From the NCBI GenBank assembly GCA_051294375.1, contig CM119263.1:516019-580018 (forward strand): a DNA stretch of 64,000 nucleotides. The letters run 5' to 3'. Under the pieces are notes generated by a model that worked only from the letters and a program-made list of their open reading frames with translations, was not told the origin of the DNA and did no database searches. This DNA is from Paraspadella gotoi (Eukaryota; Chaetognatha). Shown in pieces: positions 1 to 48,625 of this stretch. A program made the translations under genes and the position numbers. How positions within the stretch are numbered: position 1 is the stretch's first letter; each line of letters begins with the position of its first letter.

Positions 1-1
1 T

Positions 2-3319
<3,318 letters not shown>

Positions 3320-3535
3320 CATCGCTGAGCGTCGTCGTCGTCTTCGTTGGACGATGTCGACGACAGAAAACGTGGAGATCGAAATGTTGACATCTTCGTT
3401 CACAAATTTTCACGTGAAACATCGAACGATGTCACACGATGTCACGCGACCGACGACGAACACGACGACGAGATTTCCATGAGGAACCAGAGGCTGTGTT
3501 AACTTGTCAACCGCAAATGATTTTAGGGAGAACTT

Positions 3536-3740
3536 GTCCATCTCATTCTCCATTTCATTCTCCATCTCATTCTCCGTCTCGCTCTCCATCCCATTCTCCA
3601 TTTCATTCTCTATCTCAATCTCATTCTCCGTTTCGTTCTCCATTTCATTCTCCCTTTCATTCTCCGTCTCGTTCTCCATCTCGTTCTCCATCTCATTCAC
3701 CGTCTCGTTCTCCATCTCGTTCTCCATCTCATTCATTCGC
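3536..3740. repeat. CATTCTCC minisatellite in the probable 3' UTR of the RING gene
   Basis: A chain of near-copies of TCTCCATCTCATTCTCC(A/G)T begins about 220 bp after the RING gene stop. It creates long open frames of Ser/Phe/Ile or Glu/Asn/Met repeats on both strands, which I do not regard as genes. No AATAAA was seen close behind the stop, so the transcript end is not placed. Confidence 0.85.
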
Positions 3741-4050
3741 CCATTTCTCTAATATTCATATTTCTATTCATTGTTCATCCTTCATATTCATTCATTCATT
3801 TCATTTTTCCGTCTCGACTTCATTTTAAGCCCTCGGATCCTTTGTCTTTGAAGTTGAAGTTAATAAGTTAAACAAAATTGCTTTCTTTCATTTTAATTTT
3901 TTCAATATATTCAAGACTAAGGTAATTTTTTTTTTCTAAATTAGTATTAGAATAAGTCAAAATTGAAAGTTTGATTCGATTTTGTCTCAGTTTTAAAAAA
4001 AGAGAGACGTATGCGTGCGACTCACATCGACAGTTGCATGCAATGAAAGA

Positions 4051-4140
4051 AGCGATCATGCAATCACACACTTTCGCAAATGCGATCATGCAATCACGTG
4101 CATTTGCAGGTGCGATCATGCAATCACGCGCTATCACTCA
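4051..4140. repeat. Three 30-bp tandem units with GCGATCATGCAATCAC core
   Basis: GCGATCATGCAATCAC occurs three times at exactly 30-bp spacing, separated by diverged 14-bp spacers. The conserved half and variable half suggest an older triplication. The middle unit contains CACGTG. Confidence 0.85.
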
Positions 4141-7100
4141 TGAGAGCGAGAGGCGTACGAGCGGTTTTTCCCTCTCATTATTATCAAAAGTTTTATATTT
4201 TTTAATGCATTTATTTCTTTTCAAATCAATCACGTATCCATTTTTTCTTAGGGTTATAGTTTCGTAGTCGGGCTTTGGAGTCACTATTATTGATATCTCT
4301 ATTCTCCTTGCTATCTCACTCGGCCTCTGATATTTGGCAGCTTTTTTCATCGTCACTTTGTGAAACATTTGCTCAAAATTAAGAACATAAAAAACTCCCC
4401 CCATAAAAAAAAAACAAATAAAAATATTATCAACCTCTGTATCTTTTTTATTTTTTAAACTGAATGCTGTAGTGATTATCTTAAAATATATTTGCAAGCT
4501 TTTGATACCCATTCTTCCTCTCTTTCAGTGCTTGTCATAAGTAATATTAAAGAAATTCCTTCCTGATTTGTCTGCGTAATTTTAAGTTATCTTTTTGGCT
4601 GTTTAGCATATAGTAATATTTGATTCTACGTAATAATAATATAATAATTATATTATACTCAATCATAGCAACATTTTGTTGTCAATTCTAAAAGAAAAAA
4701 ATCCTTTGCATGGAAAAGACCTTCAATATCGTATTGCTACAAAAAAGCTTCCTGTCCTTCCTAAAATTAAGATGTTTGATTTTTAGTTGATATAAGCCAC
4801 TGAAATGGAGGAAAAATGATGCATCAATAACAAAAAGTATACTAGATTTTTATGTTAAGTCTACTATTAGTAGATACTCATAGGTTTGCAATAATTTTTG
4901 TTATGATCCAAAAGATCTTGTGATTTAAAAAACACACAAAAAAAATTATTAATAGATCTTGTTGTTAACTTTTTATACTCTGCATTGTCTCGTTGTTTTT
5001 ACATTAATCAAATCACTTTTCCCTCTTCTTACCTGTTTTAACTACTGCCCGTTTTATCAATTCCCGCCTTCTCAAGATTTTGTGATCTGATGCATCTATG
5101 ACAAGAATTACTCTCAAGCATTCCTAGCGGATAATAGGTTAAGAACAATTTCAATTTTGTTTGGGCGTTTTTCTTCTTCAATTTCAATTGTGTTTGTGGT
5201 CTAGAGCCCTCCCGTGATAAAAGAAAATATACACCTTTTAAAACGTTTTTAATTTTTCAATAATACTATTATGTTCTGTCGCTTAACACCAATGAAAATC
5301 AGAAAATGGAAGCGGATAATTCACTGGAGAAATTATGAAGTAAAAAGGGATGAATCTTTTCTCCAAGCTTCCTGTTGCTGTAAGCACCTCTGAAATTCTG
5401 ACATAAAAGGATGGTATTAATAATTACAGGCTTTGGAAAGTTATTTTATTAAATTATTACCCCTCAGTAATGCTTTCTTAAGATAAATATATCTACTATC
5501 AGCTGTTATTTTTTTTAGAATGTATGACTAGAAATTAGGCCTGTGATTATGTTTTGTGTTGCAATCATACACTTAACATGTCTGTCAGTATTCTTTACAT
5601 TCATAATCAAGATCTGTACCTTGTATGAGCCTGTCTTTTTTGCATATTTACAAAACATACAACTACAAACTATCACTTTGTGAAAGAAGACCTCTTTGTC
5701 AAAAAGTAACCCCCTCTTTTCAAAAACTATACATTTTGTCCTATAATGATTTAACGAGTTTAAAAATATGTTTGCACAATATGAAATGCAATTTTTGTTT
5801 TTAACCACTTAATCTTTTCTGGCCTCTGAAATGGTGACTTTAAGCTGTCCTTTTTGAACTTGATAAATAAATTAAAGAAAGCATAGTATTTTCTAGTTAT
5901 TGCTTACGTGGGTTCCTGTTTGGGTTGCTGTTTCCTAACCTTATTTATTAAAACTTACTTTTTATATTACCACTTCCTTAGTCCCTAGTTGGAATTCTAC
6001 AATGGTTGTATGTCTTAATTTTTCATTTGATTACTTATTATATTTGGGTAAACAATATCTTTTCAATGTTTTTTATTGGTAATCACACTTTGACCAACCT
6101 GTATGAATGGCCTCATATATTCTTCAGCACTTGTAGAAAAGATATTCAAAAATAATCGACAAAGGTTCTTCTCTAGTTTATAAATATAATCTAAATTCAA
6201 AAAACTAAGCTTAAAATATATTTCTAGTTTAAAACCTACTGCATGTACTCGGCTATCCCTAAAATCCTTGGGGGAAATCTCTAGTCTGTTTATGAAAAGT
6301 AGACCTGAACAGCATTAACCAGTTAATACCTTAACAAAAAATTTGGCGCCACTATCCTATTTTTCATTATTATTATTTGTAAGACTACTTGGTGTATCAA
6401 AGCTTAAAATATCTATCTGTCCAGTTTGAAGTGTTGCTCTATTCGTCATGTTAGGTAACTACTAAACTTCGAAAGTTATGTGACAAATCCTATTTGGAAT
6501 GGTAAAAGTAATAGTAAAGAGTATACTGAAAAGATTCAACATGCATGAACTCATTGTTTGCTCTTTGCTAACTACTCATATTACAATCAAGTAGATAATT
6601 ATGTATTATTCGATTTTGTAAAAAAAAGAAATTTAAAACCTACAAACTTTCTGCAAGTCAGAATCTAATTGTTATCCTCGTTTAGTAAAAGTGGTACCAC
6701 CTTTCAGATATTCATCTTTTTGCAAATTTAATCAATATCTTATGTGAGTAAACCGTTACTAAGCAATTTTTAAATATTTTGAATCCAATATTGTCATTTG
6801 CATTTAAGAATTTAAGAAAAATTATCTACATAAATTATTGAACATTCTAAATATATGTCTTTATAAATTTCTTTTTTGCAAATGCACCAAATTTCTTTTA
6901 ACAAGCAAATGACTTTTTAAAAATTTCAATGAGTTTTTCTGCATTATCTTTTTTCTTGATTAAAAAAAAAAGGATAGTGGATAAATTATGGAACTCTCAT
7001 TCACGAAGTTTTATGTTTGCGTTTTTTCGAATTCAAAATGATTTAATTCGTACAATAATAAACGTTATTTACGCTTAGAGAAAAATAGTAATATTTGCTT

Positions 7101-7686
7101 TTCAAAAATTTCCCAATGCAATGGCGTAAATATTATTATTTTTACATACCCATATTATAGCGATTTAACACTTCCTTAAGTACAAGTTGTGACTTTGGAT
7201 GTTCCCTAGTTTAATCAACGCAAATTTTCAATGTCTGCTTTTGCCTCAATTTCTGATTTACTTGACAAAGTTCAGAAATCAGGTCTCATACAAACTATCT
7301 ATGTAGGCATGCTTGTCATGAGTTTAATGCATCGTTAGAAAAACTGATGTGCAAATCTGCCGTTCAATTTAAAATGTTTTTAAATATTAAGATTTACTGG
7401 GATAAGCGAGTGACATAAATACGAAGAACTAAACTTCGCATTTTTATGGATTTTAAAATGTCATCATTATTAGATCTTTCAATATTTTTCGCCTTTTGTC
7501 TATAATTGTAACTTTAATTTTTCTCCGGTGTAAGTATTACAGATCTACCAATACCTATTAGATACCAAGATATCGTAGCTCTTAATTAAATTAGGTAGAT
7601 TAAAGAAAAAAAATCATTCATACAAAGTGATTTAAAAATTTAAAAATCTTATTTACATCAAGACTGATTCGTTTATAAAAAGTGAT
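4141..7686. other. AT-rich intergenic DNA without recognisable genes
   Basis: Composition is strongly AT-rich with stops in every frame. I see no splice-linked coding segments, RNA genes or long repeats. Short open frames (for example 4138-4512 minus, 5515-5808 minus) have no recognisable motif. Confidence 0.7.
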
Positions 7687-7750
7687 TGCAGCTGTGACAG
7701 CATCAGTTGCAGCTGTGACAGCATCAGTTGCAGCTGTGACAACATCAGTT
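7687..7750. repeat. 21-bp triplet repeat (GCAGCTGTGACAGCATCAGTT)
   Basis: Three tandem 21-bp units, the third slightly changed. The unit is a multiple of three, and on the minus strand it reads as a TAATDAV heptad-like repeat inside a 108-codon open frame (7618-7944). No other coding support exists, so it is listed as a repeat only. Confidence 0.8.
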
Positions 7751-8265
7751 CCAACATTTTGATAATCATGGTGCAATTCCGGAGGTATGGATGATTTAAA
7801 ACAGAACATTGTGAAAAACGATTTTTTACTTGAAGTGGAATTTTTTTTATTATCAAAAATATGTAGAGGTTTAAAATGAGCAATCTGTGCAGATTGCACG
7901 TCAATAATTATGAGTGTTGTAACGCCCACTTTATGAATGATCATTTATTAGAAAAGATATTGATTTATTCTTCTTCTTTTTTATAAAGTAACTTAAAAGG
8001 AATTGATCAGTCAGTTATTTGAAATATTTAGAAGTATTTAGATAACAAAGGAACGAGATACACGAAAAAATAAATCATAGCGATTTTACAAATGGGAATA
8101 AATATTTTGTGTCAATAATGACAACAATTTTTTTTTGTTTTAGGCTAAAAATGTTTTTATTATTATTACTAAAAACCGTATTAACAAAATCAGCAACAAA
8201 ATTAATAACAGCGCGCTAAACAAATAAAACTAAACTAACATCAAGGATGGACAGAAAAATTAATA

Positions 8266-8827
8266 GGGCTCCCAGAAATATCATTGAAATATCATTTGAA
8301 AGTTCTTGATACCTGCAACTTTTTTTGTGCCAAATTTAAAAAAATTAAAAAAATTAAAAATTTTTCTGGATTCTCTATATGGATTTTCCACGCCAGTTTT
8401 TGCGTCAAAACATTTCCTTAGTTCAATTTGTATAATATAATATTATACATTCATATAACATTTTCTTGAAGTTTGGTTCGAGCCAATTTGGCTTAAAAAA
8501 ACAAATTATTTTGAATTTAGCGTCTTCTGTAATAGTACTTTTTTTACCTTATTTATAAACCAAAATAAAAAAATTTACTAAAGGGGTTACTAGTAATTTT
8601 ATTTTGATTAATTTAAGTATGCTGGCTGAATAACAGCTTGTTTTTATTCAGCAATACTGATTTTTTTCAAACCGGAAGTGGCTCGATGCAAAAACTGGCG
8701 TGGAAAATCCTTAATAAGCATCCAGGAAAATTTTTAATTGTGATACTCATTTTCTCAAATAAATTTAGCACAAGAAACTTAGCTTGTATCAAGAACATTC
8801 AAAAATATATGATATTTCTGGGAGCCC
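8266..8827. mobile_element. Non-coding foldback element with TA-flanked terminal inverted repeats (MITE-like)
   Basis: The ends are GGGCTCCCAGAAATATCA at 8266 and its reverse complement TGATATTTCTGGGAGCCC ending at 8827. The inverted similarity runs inward: GGATTTTCCACGCCAGTTTT near 8389 pairs with AAAACTGGCGTGGAAAATCC near 8691. TA dinucleotides flank both ends (8264-8265 and 8828-8829), the pattern expected of Tc1/mariner-type target duplication. There is no transposase frame, so it would be non-autonomous. Confidence 0.8.
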
Positions 8828-9261
8828 TAATCATTAACACAAAAATAGAAACATTAAAAAAAGTTAATAACTAATTCATAACAAAACTATAAAAACAAAC
8901 GTTTAAGAACGTTAAAGGACTAAAACGTGAAAAGCATAGAACCAAAAACAATTAAAAGTCTAAATAAAATATAACTAAAAATTTCAAATGCCAGATTTTC
9001 AAATGGTATAGGTGGGTAACAAAATTCTACTTTTTTTTGCAAACTTCTGTCATATAAAGTGACTGTTATGATAGTGATTTGATCGTATATTCTTTTTTTA
9101 GCTGCGACTTAATTAAAATTGTTTTATCGATTCTTAATTTTATAAATTTTAACTCCCCCTCTCAAAAAGAATCGTCATTAACACAATTTGTGCTTTTCAT
9201 CACGGAAGTTGACACGTGACACATTTTGACGACGAGAAATCTTAGTAAACAATTTTTATTC

Positions 9262-9332
<71 letters not shown>

Positions 9333-10858
9333 CAAACGAGAAAACAATAATGATTTATTACGCCGATGAAAGTTTTTTTTTGAAAAAAAAAATTTTTCTA
9401 CTACTTAAAAAAGAATTGCCATGTGGATTCAGTTTTCACGAGATGAAAGGAAATATTTTTTATTTTTAAAAATGAAAAAATTAAATCTTTTTGGAGACGG
9501 AAAATTAATTACAGAGGTTAACTGAAATAATAATATTTGATTGACGGTTTACAAAAAAAAAAGTAATGCATGATGAGCAATTTGTCAATGTCACTGATTA
9601 CCGTTCCATGTTGGACAAGGAGGATTGAAAAAGGATAAAACGTTTATATTATATCAAATAATATATATAATGAATTGATCAGAGGAACAGATGAACTTCG
9701 AAAATTCTCTAATAACGAGAGTTTCATAAATTGGCCTATACTTTAGGCGAGATAATCGTTTAGTTATTTTTTTTATTTTTTAATACCAAAAACAGTATTG
9801 ACAAAATCTTTTAGTTATACTTTTTTCATAGTGAAAATACAATTAATACTTTAGTTTTAAAGACAATGCAATAGTTTTTTGGGGGCACCCTAAAACTATC
9901 ACTATTTGAAGCCTTTCTCCTGAGAACTTCAAGTAAGAAGTTCAATAGATACAGCTTAGTAATAAACCGCGCATTTGAAAATCAAAAACGAAAATAAAAA
10001 AAAAACAAAACCGAAAATAAACTCTTTATATTTAACACTACATATTGTAAATGAGATTGAGAAATTCAATCTCGTTTAAGATAATATTAAATAATCGTCT
10101 CTCACGTCGAAATTCAATCTCATTTAAGATCATATTAAATAATCATCTCTCACGGCGGCGTCCGATGAATTTAATTATTTTTATATCGTCCAACCCTAGG
10201 CTATGAGCCAATTTAATTCTTTTATAACAAGTTAGTATATGTAATAGTTCAAATAGTTCACTTGTTGGTAATTTCTTGAATTCCAGGCCGTCGCGCCTCG
10301 TGAGCTAGCGCGCATAAACGAAAGGTTTCAACAAAAGGCCCTCATGGTATACGTATAAATGCTAGTATTGCATTCATTTTTTTGTTCAATGTTGAGGATT
10401 TTCTGATATAAATAAGTGCATGACAAGTATTAAAAATTATTAAAAATTTAAAATTTTTTTCTTGGCTTTTTCTGGTCTGGTTTTGAAAGGAGATTTACTT
10501 ATCTTTTTGATAATAAAAGGATAAGTTTATAGATTGATAATTCTAATTGATTTAGATTGTCACGCGCGTATTTGGCCAAATACTGACTGGCTGATAGATT
10601 TTTTCCTAGTTATTCAATATCCATTGATAAATCATAGGACGAGAAAAAGTTCATTTATGTCCTGAGATGAATTTAAATCTCGATTAACCTTTTTTTTAAT
10701 GCGAAATTTGTGAAATTTTTATACAATATTAAATATTTTTATTTAATATGTAAACGGCTTTATAAGACAAGTAAGCAACCGAGTTATTTGTAAGCTATGC
10801 AATCATGACATCAATGAACAAAACTCTCTCGCACAATATTCCGGTTTTCTTTCTTGCG
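8828..10858. other. AT-rich intergenic DNA with a (GA)n microsatellite at 9264-9328
   Basis: The only structured parts are an uninterrupted GA tract of about 65 bp and a duplicated 60-bp segment (GAAATTCAATCTC...ATATTAAATAATC near 10058-10100 and 10109-10150). No coding signal is seen. Confidence 0.75.
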
Positions 10859-10952
10859 TCATCGTCGTCGTCGTCGTCGTCGTCGTGACTGATTCCTAGA
10901 CTCGCGTCGTTGCCAGTGACGACGAAGCTTTTATCTCGTCGTTCCTGCGTTC

Positions 10953-10987
<35 letters not shown>

Positions 10988-11023
10988 TGTGATCGACGCT
11001 ATCATCGCCTTTTTCCACCTCAA

Positions 11024-11056
<33 letters not shown>

Positions 11057-11093
11057 CGTCGCGATGCGAGACTTCCGGTCGTCCTTTGCGCCT

Positions 11094-11131
<38 letters not shown>
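10859..11131. repeat. Four closely spaced (TCG)n arrays
   Basis: TCG/CGT runs lie at about 10859-10886, 10953-10987, 11023-11059 and 11095-11131, separated by unique spacers of 30-70 bp. They produce artificial open frames of poly-Arg, poly-Val, poly-Asp and poly-Thr. This is a CpG-dense island within AT-rich DNA. Confidence 0.9.
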
Positions 11132-11134
<3 letters not shown>

Positions 11135-13550
11135 TTCGCTCCTTTCGCTATGCGCCTTTCGTTTCTCATTCCAACTTCGAACGCAAAATGAAAACAAAAT
11201 TAGCCAAGAAAAAAAAAAAATCAGCGAGTAAGCAAAATATATTTAGCGTTTAAAAAACCAAAGCAAACAAGAAAACGAGTATAAAGCAAAACAAACAAAA
11301 GACACTGCTTAAAATAAAGCTAAACAAAGACTTCGATATAAAAAAAACAACCTGAATGAAACTTCGTTTTTTTTATTTCATTAATTACCATTTCGCTATT
11401 TTTAATAAGGTAAGTACAGTTGGAATTCTATATGTACGATAAGTAATCTTTTTTATATTTAAAAAAAAGAAAGCCTATTATATCGTCAGACGATCGGGAA
11501 AATGGAACATGGGAGGAATTCATTTTGATCTTTTGTCGATGAGTCACGTAGCATCGAAAACAGATATTATTTTCCGTCCATAATCGTTTTTCTAATTCTA
11601 AACGTAAGAGTGGCATCCGGACGAATACTGATCTTATGTCCTGGCAATGTTATTAATATTATATAATATTGATTTAACAATCCTAATTCGTCGTCTAATT
11701 CGAAAATCTTTCTTTTTAAATATGGAATTTAGTGTAAAGTAATTTATTATGTAGTATAAATTTGAGATGATTGAGCAATCAAAGCCAAAGGCGAAAGATA
11801 TTATAATAAATCTCCCAGTCGATTGATTCGCATTTTTGAATTAAAATTGATGACTTGACTTTTAAGACGATTAGTGTTATTTCTATCGGAAATATTGATC
11901 CGTGTCACATATTAACTAATTATATTTCTAAATTCTCTCGTGATTAAGGAGGTTAATAATGTTGCTAACAATTTAATATTTTAAAGATATGTCTAATTCT
12001 TGCAAGTTTAAAATAGAAAGTTTTCAAGGACGAAAGATCGCTTAGCGTAAAGGCAGAGAAGAATGAGAGAATGAGGAGCAGTAGGGCGTTTCCGTCTTAA
12101 GATAAAGATGATAATAAAAATATGACTAACATTAGTCATCTCTTTTAATCTTTTACGTGAAAAGACTGCAACAAAATATAAGCAATTACCAAGTCAGGGA
12201 TTCCTCGTTTATTTCAGCTTCCAGATGAGAATATTGTTTGAGCTGTGCTTAATCTCGACTTAATATTGACTCAATCCAAACACCTAAAGATAAATGTAGA
12301 TTAGTAACTTTATTACAATATTCAATTTCCACAATAATTGAAGACATGAGCGACAGAGCTAATACGCAGCAGTAGCAGCAGCTCAAAGCTACATAAAAAC
12401 TTTAAAAATAATTAACATTTTCAAATAAAATTAGAAATTACATTTAATACTTGATGGTCTCAGAGGAATCTCCTAAAATTAAGAATTTGCTCTCCTTTTA
12501 TATACAAAAAGCACTGATGAAGGCTTGAATGAAAACCGAAACTTGTATGCACCTTTAAAATAAAAATCGTTGATGTAAAACATTTCGTCTTTAATCACAA
12601 ATAAAAAAAATAGTATAACAACCAATGAGAGGAGAGTTCACAGATAACGATTTAGTGTTCAGTGTTCAGTATTCAGTGTTAACTGGCGGGTTTTTTTTGG
12701 GCCAGTTTTCTTTGCAAAAAAATCTTGCGCAAAAGAAAACGAATTTTTAAAGATTTTTACTTTTCTTTTGTCTCGAGTCACTCAGACTCTTCGTCTGTTT
12801 TAAATGCACCGTGAAATGAAAGTAGTTCTGCGAATTGAAAGGAATTTTAAACGAGATTGCTCAACTCAATTTAAAGCCTTATTCAGAACTAAATATAAAG
12901 GAAAGAATATCAAACATTTCTAAAATGCAATCTTCTTTGAATGAAAAAAAAAACCCCAATATTTTCACTCTGGGAAATTAAACCGGAGGCTCCATTTTCA
13001 TTGTTTAATTTAATTTGATAAAATAAAATCTTGAAAAATGGATTGACAATATGGTTTTCCCTTCCCTGCTCAACAAGTTTATGTTTTTTAACATTATATT
13101 CGTAAAATTCTTTAGTTTTTAAAAACGTAAGATCTTTAATCTTATAAAAAATATCGCATAGCGACTAATAAGAAAATTATCGAGTGGATAAAATCTTCTT
13201 TTAGCAGGAAACCATGAATCGCCGATTGGAGATTGCGAAAAAAAATATCATGTAGCATTTATTGGAAGAAAAAAAGGAATCAATTCTTCAGAGAGATCGA
13301 GGTATGGATACTGGAAGATAACTATCACTACTTATCAATTCAAATGCATAATCTTTTCCTATTTTATCATTTCACATCAGATGCAGTAAAGAAGTGAACT
13401 TTTGCATTTCTTCACCGAAATTCCTGCCAGATGATGATACGACGAGGCGGATTAGTTCCTTTGGTAATTATCTAAAAATTATTAATTTAATATTTTAGAA
13501 TATAATTGTTATTATTATTATTTTATTTTTAATAATATATATCTTCTTCC
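11132..13550. other. AT-rich intergenic DNA, nothing recognised
   Basis: Stops occur in all frames. There is a short GTGTTCA tandem near 12655-12682 but no other repeat or coding signal. Confidence 0.7.
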
Positions 13551-13567
13551 TAATAATAATAATAATA

Positions 13568-13665
<98 letters not shown>
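13551..13665. repeat. (AAT)n/(ATT)n microsatellite
   Basis: A short AAT run switches to a long ATT run of over 30 units, forming a small self-complementary junction near 13569. A second tetranucleotide run, (AATA)n, lies at about 13823-13850. Confidence 0.9.
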
Positions 13666-14644
13666 CATCATCTTCCCAGGTTCGGACACCCGCCGCCGAG
13701 TTGCCCCGCCCAGTCTCGTGTCTCTCTGCCCCAGCGTCATGTAGCATGTGACGTAAGGTGGTGCTTCCCTCTCCGCCACAGATAAAAGGTCAGTCGGTCT
13801 ATGTTTTGTTTTTAAATATTTGTAAATAAATAAATAAATAAATAAATAAAGAAAACAATCGTTTTCTTTGATTTCACTTTGTTTTCTACTCGATTAGGAA
13901 AACTTATAAAGAATATCAACTTAATATTGACAATTGACAAGTGTTAATTTTTTGTATTATTGATAATATCATGAACGCACAATTCATTATAATCATTTGC
14001 GTCTTATTTTAATAATAATAATGTTGTAGTTGAGGGATTTTAAAACGTCTTTCTATTTATTTTGTTTAATTTTAAGAACATCTAGATGAACAATAAATAT
14101 AATACAATGTTACATTGTACAATATAAAAGTCTCCAAGGAGTTAAGAAGATTCTTTAATTAACTTTAACATGAAAGTTTTTTAAAAAGATTTTTAAGGTA
14201 AAGACATTCAAGATCTTTCCAGATATTCATTGATCTTTTCTAGTAAGTCTTTAAAGGTCTTTTGAGATAGTGTCGGGGTCTTTGGTGGCCTTCCGAGGTG
14301 GCCGCTTTTCCATTTTTCAATCACAAAAAATGATGACTCCTTGATCCTTAGATAATGGGAATAACAAGACCGATAGAAAAAAAAAAGATATAAGAGCGAA
14401 AAAAATGTGGGGGGAGAGGGAGAGAGAGATGGCGAAGAAAATGTCATGAGCGGCGAGGAAAGTAGGTCATCTGACATGTCTCACTCTCTATCTCGTAGCG
14501 CGACTTACATCCTCGCAATCCCGGCTGGAGAGAGAGAGAGAGAGAGAGAGTCGTTCCAGCGAATTGGGAAATGGAAAGTTGAACCTATGTCTTTATCACG
14601 CTTCGTCGATCGCGCTACATGAATCAAAGTCTGACCCGAATTTC

Positions 14645-14646
<2 letters not shown>

Positions 14647-14727
<81 letters not shown>

Positions 14728-14740
14728 GTCGTCGTCGTCG
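14647..14740. repeat. (TCA)n then (TCG)n microsatellite upstream of RASGRF
   Basis: About 27 TCA units are followed by TCG units. It lies roughly 440 bp upstream of the RASGRF start codon, in a stretch (14400-14900) that also has GA tracts and is locally less AT-rich. A promoter or 5' UTR exon may lie here but none could be placed. Confidence 0.85.
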
Positions 14741-15177
14741 CAATCGATGAGTTTTTCCTCAATGAAAAATAGACGAATTTATGTCGTAGTCGTCGGCCAC
14801 TGGGATCGTTTCCTTTGTCGGCCGATCGGTTTGAACGAGGCACTGACGATATCCGAGTTTGAAGTCCGATCGGCTAAATAGTGATTTAAAAGAGAAGTGA
14901 GCTTACTTGTCGTGACTTTAAAGTGAAAGGAAAATAAAATGAAAATTCTCGTTAGCGGCGAGTCCTTTCTTGTTCCACTAGCTAAAACCGATCCAAGATT
15001 AAAAGTCTTGGTTGAAAGCTTGCAAGGTCCTACACTTGTCACTTATCATAAACAAGATAGCATAATGATTAAAAATAAAGAGATAAAATTTATATGTGAA
15101 GCTCCAACTTCCTTTTTTTTTCACGTCTACCGAAACAAACCTTTTCACCTCTGCATCTGTTCTCCTTCAGGTCGAGG

Positions 15178-48425
<33,248 letters not shown>

Positions 48426-48625
48426 GTAATGTCTAATATGTAATGTGTAATGTTTATGGCAGTATGAGTACTGTGTGATATGAATGATAGTATGTCTTTG
48501 CTGTTTAAGCACCAAGCGGCATCATTAGACCTTGAAACTCCAATTTTTCTAAAAAAGGATCGTGAATCCATTTTACTAATGAAGAATAAAGGAAAGGTTT
48601 TTTAAAATCTTTTCCGTCCTGTTTT

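Noticed and set aside
3410-3828. Long open frames after the RING gene stop (Glu/Asn/Met and Ser/His/Pro repeats)
   Set aside because: They are produced by the CATTCTCC minisatellite in the probable 3' UTR.
4051-4140. Direct repeats with spacers, considered as a CRISPR-like array
   Set aside because: Only three units with related, not unique, spacers in a eukaryotic intergenic region.
7618-7944. 108-codon minus-strand frame with a TAATDAV heptapeptide repeat
   Set aside because: Only the 21-bp tandem makes it look regular; the rest is AT-rich with no recognisable domain or splice partners.
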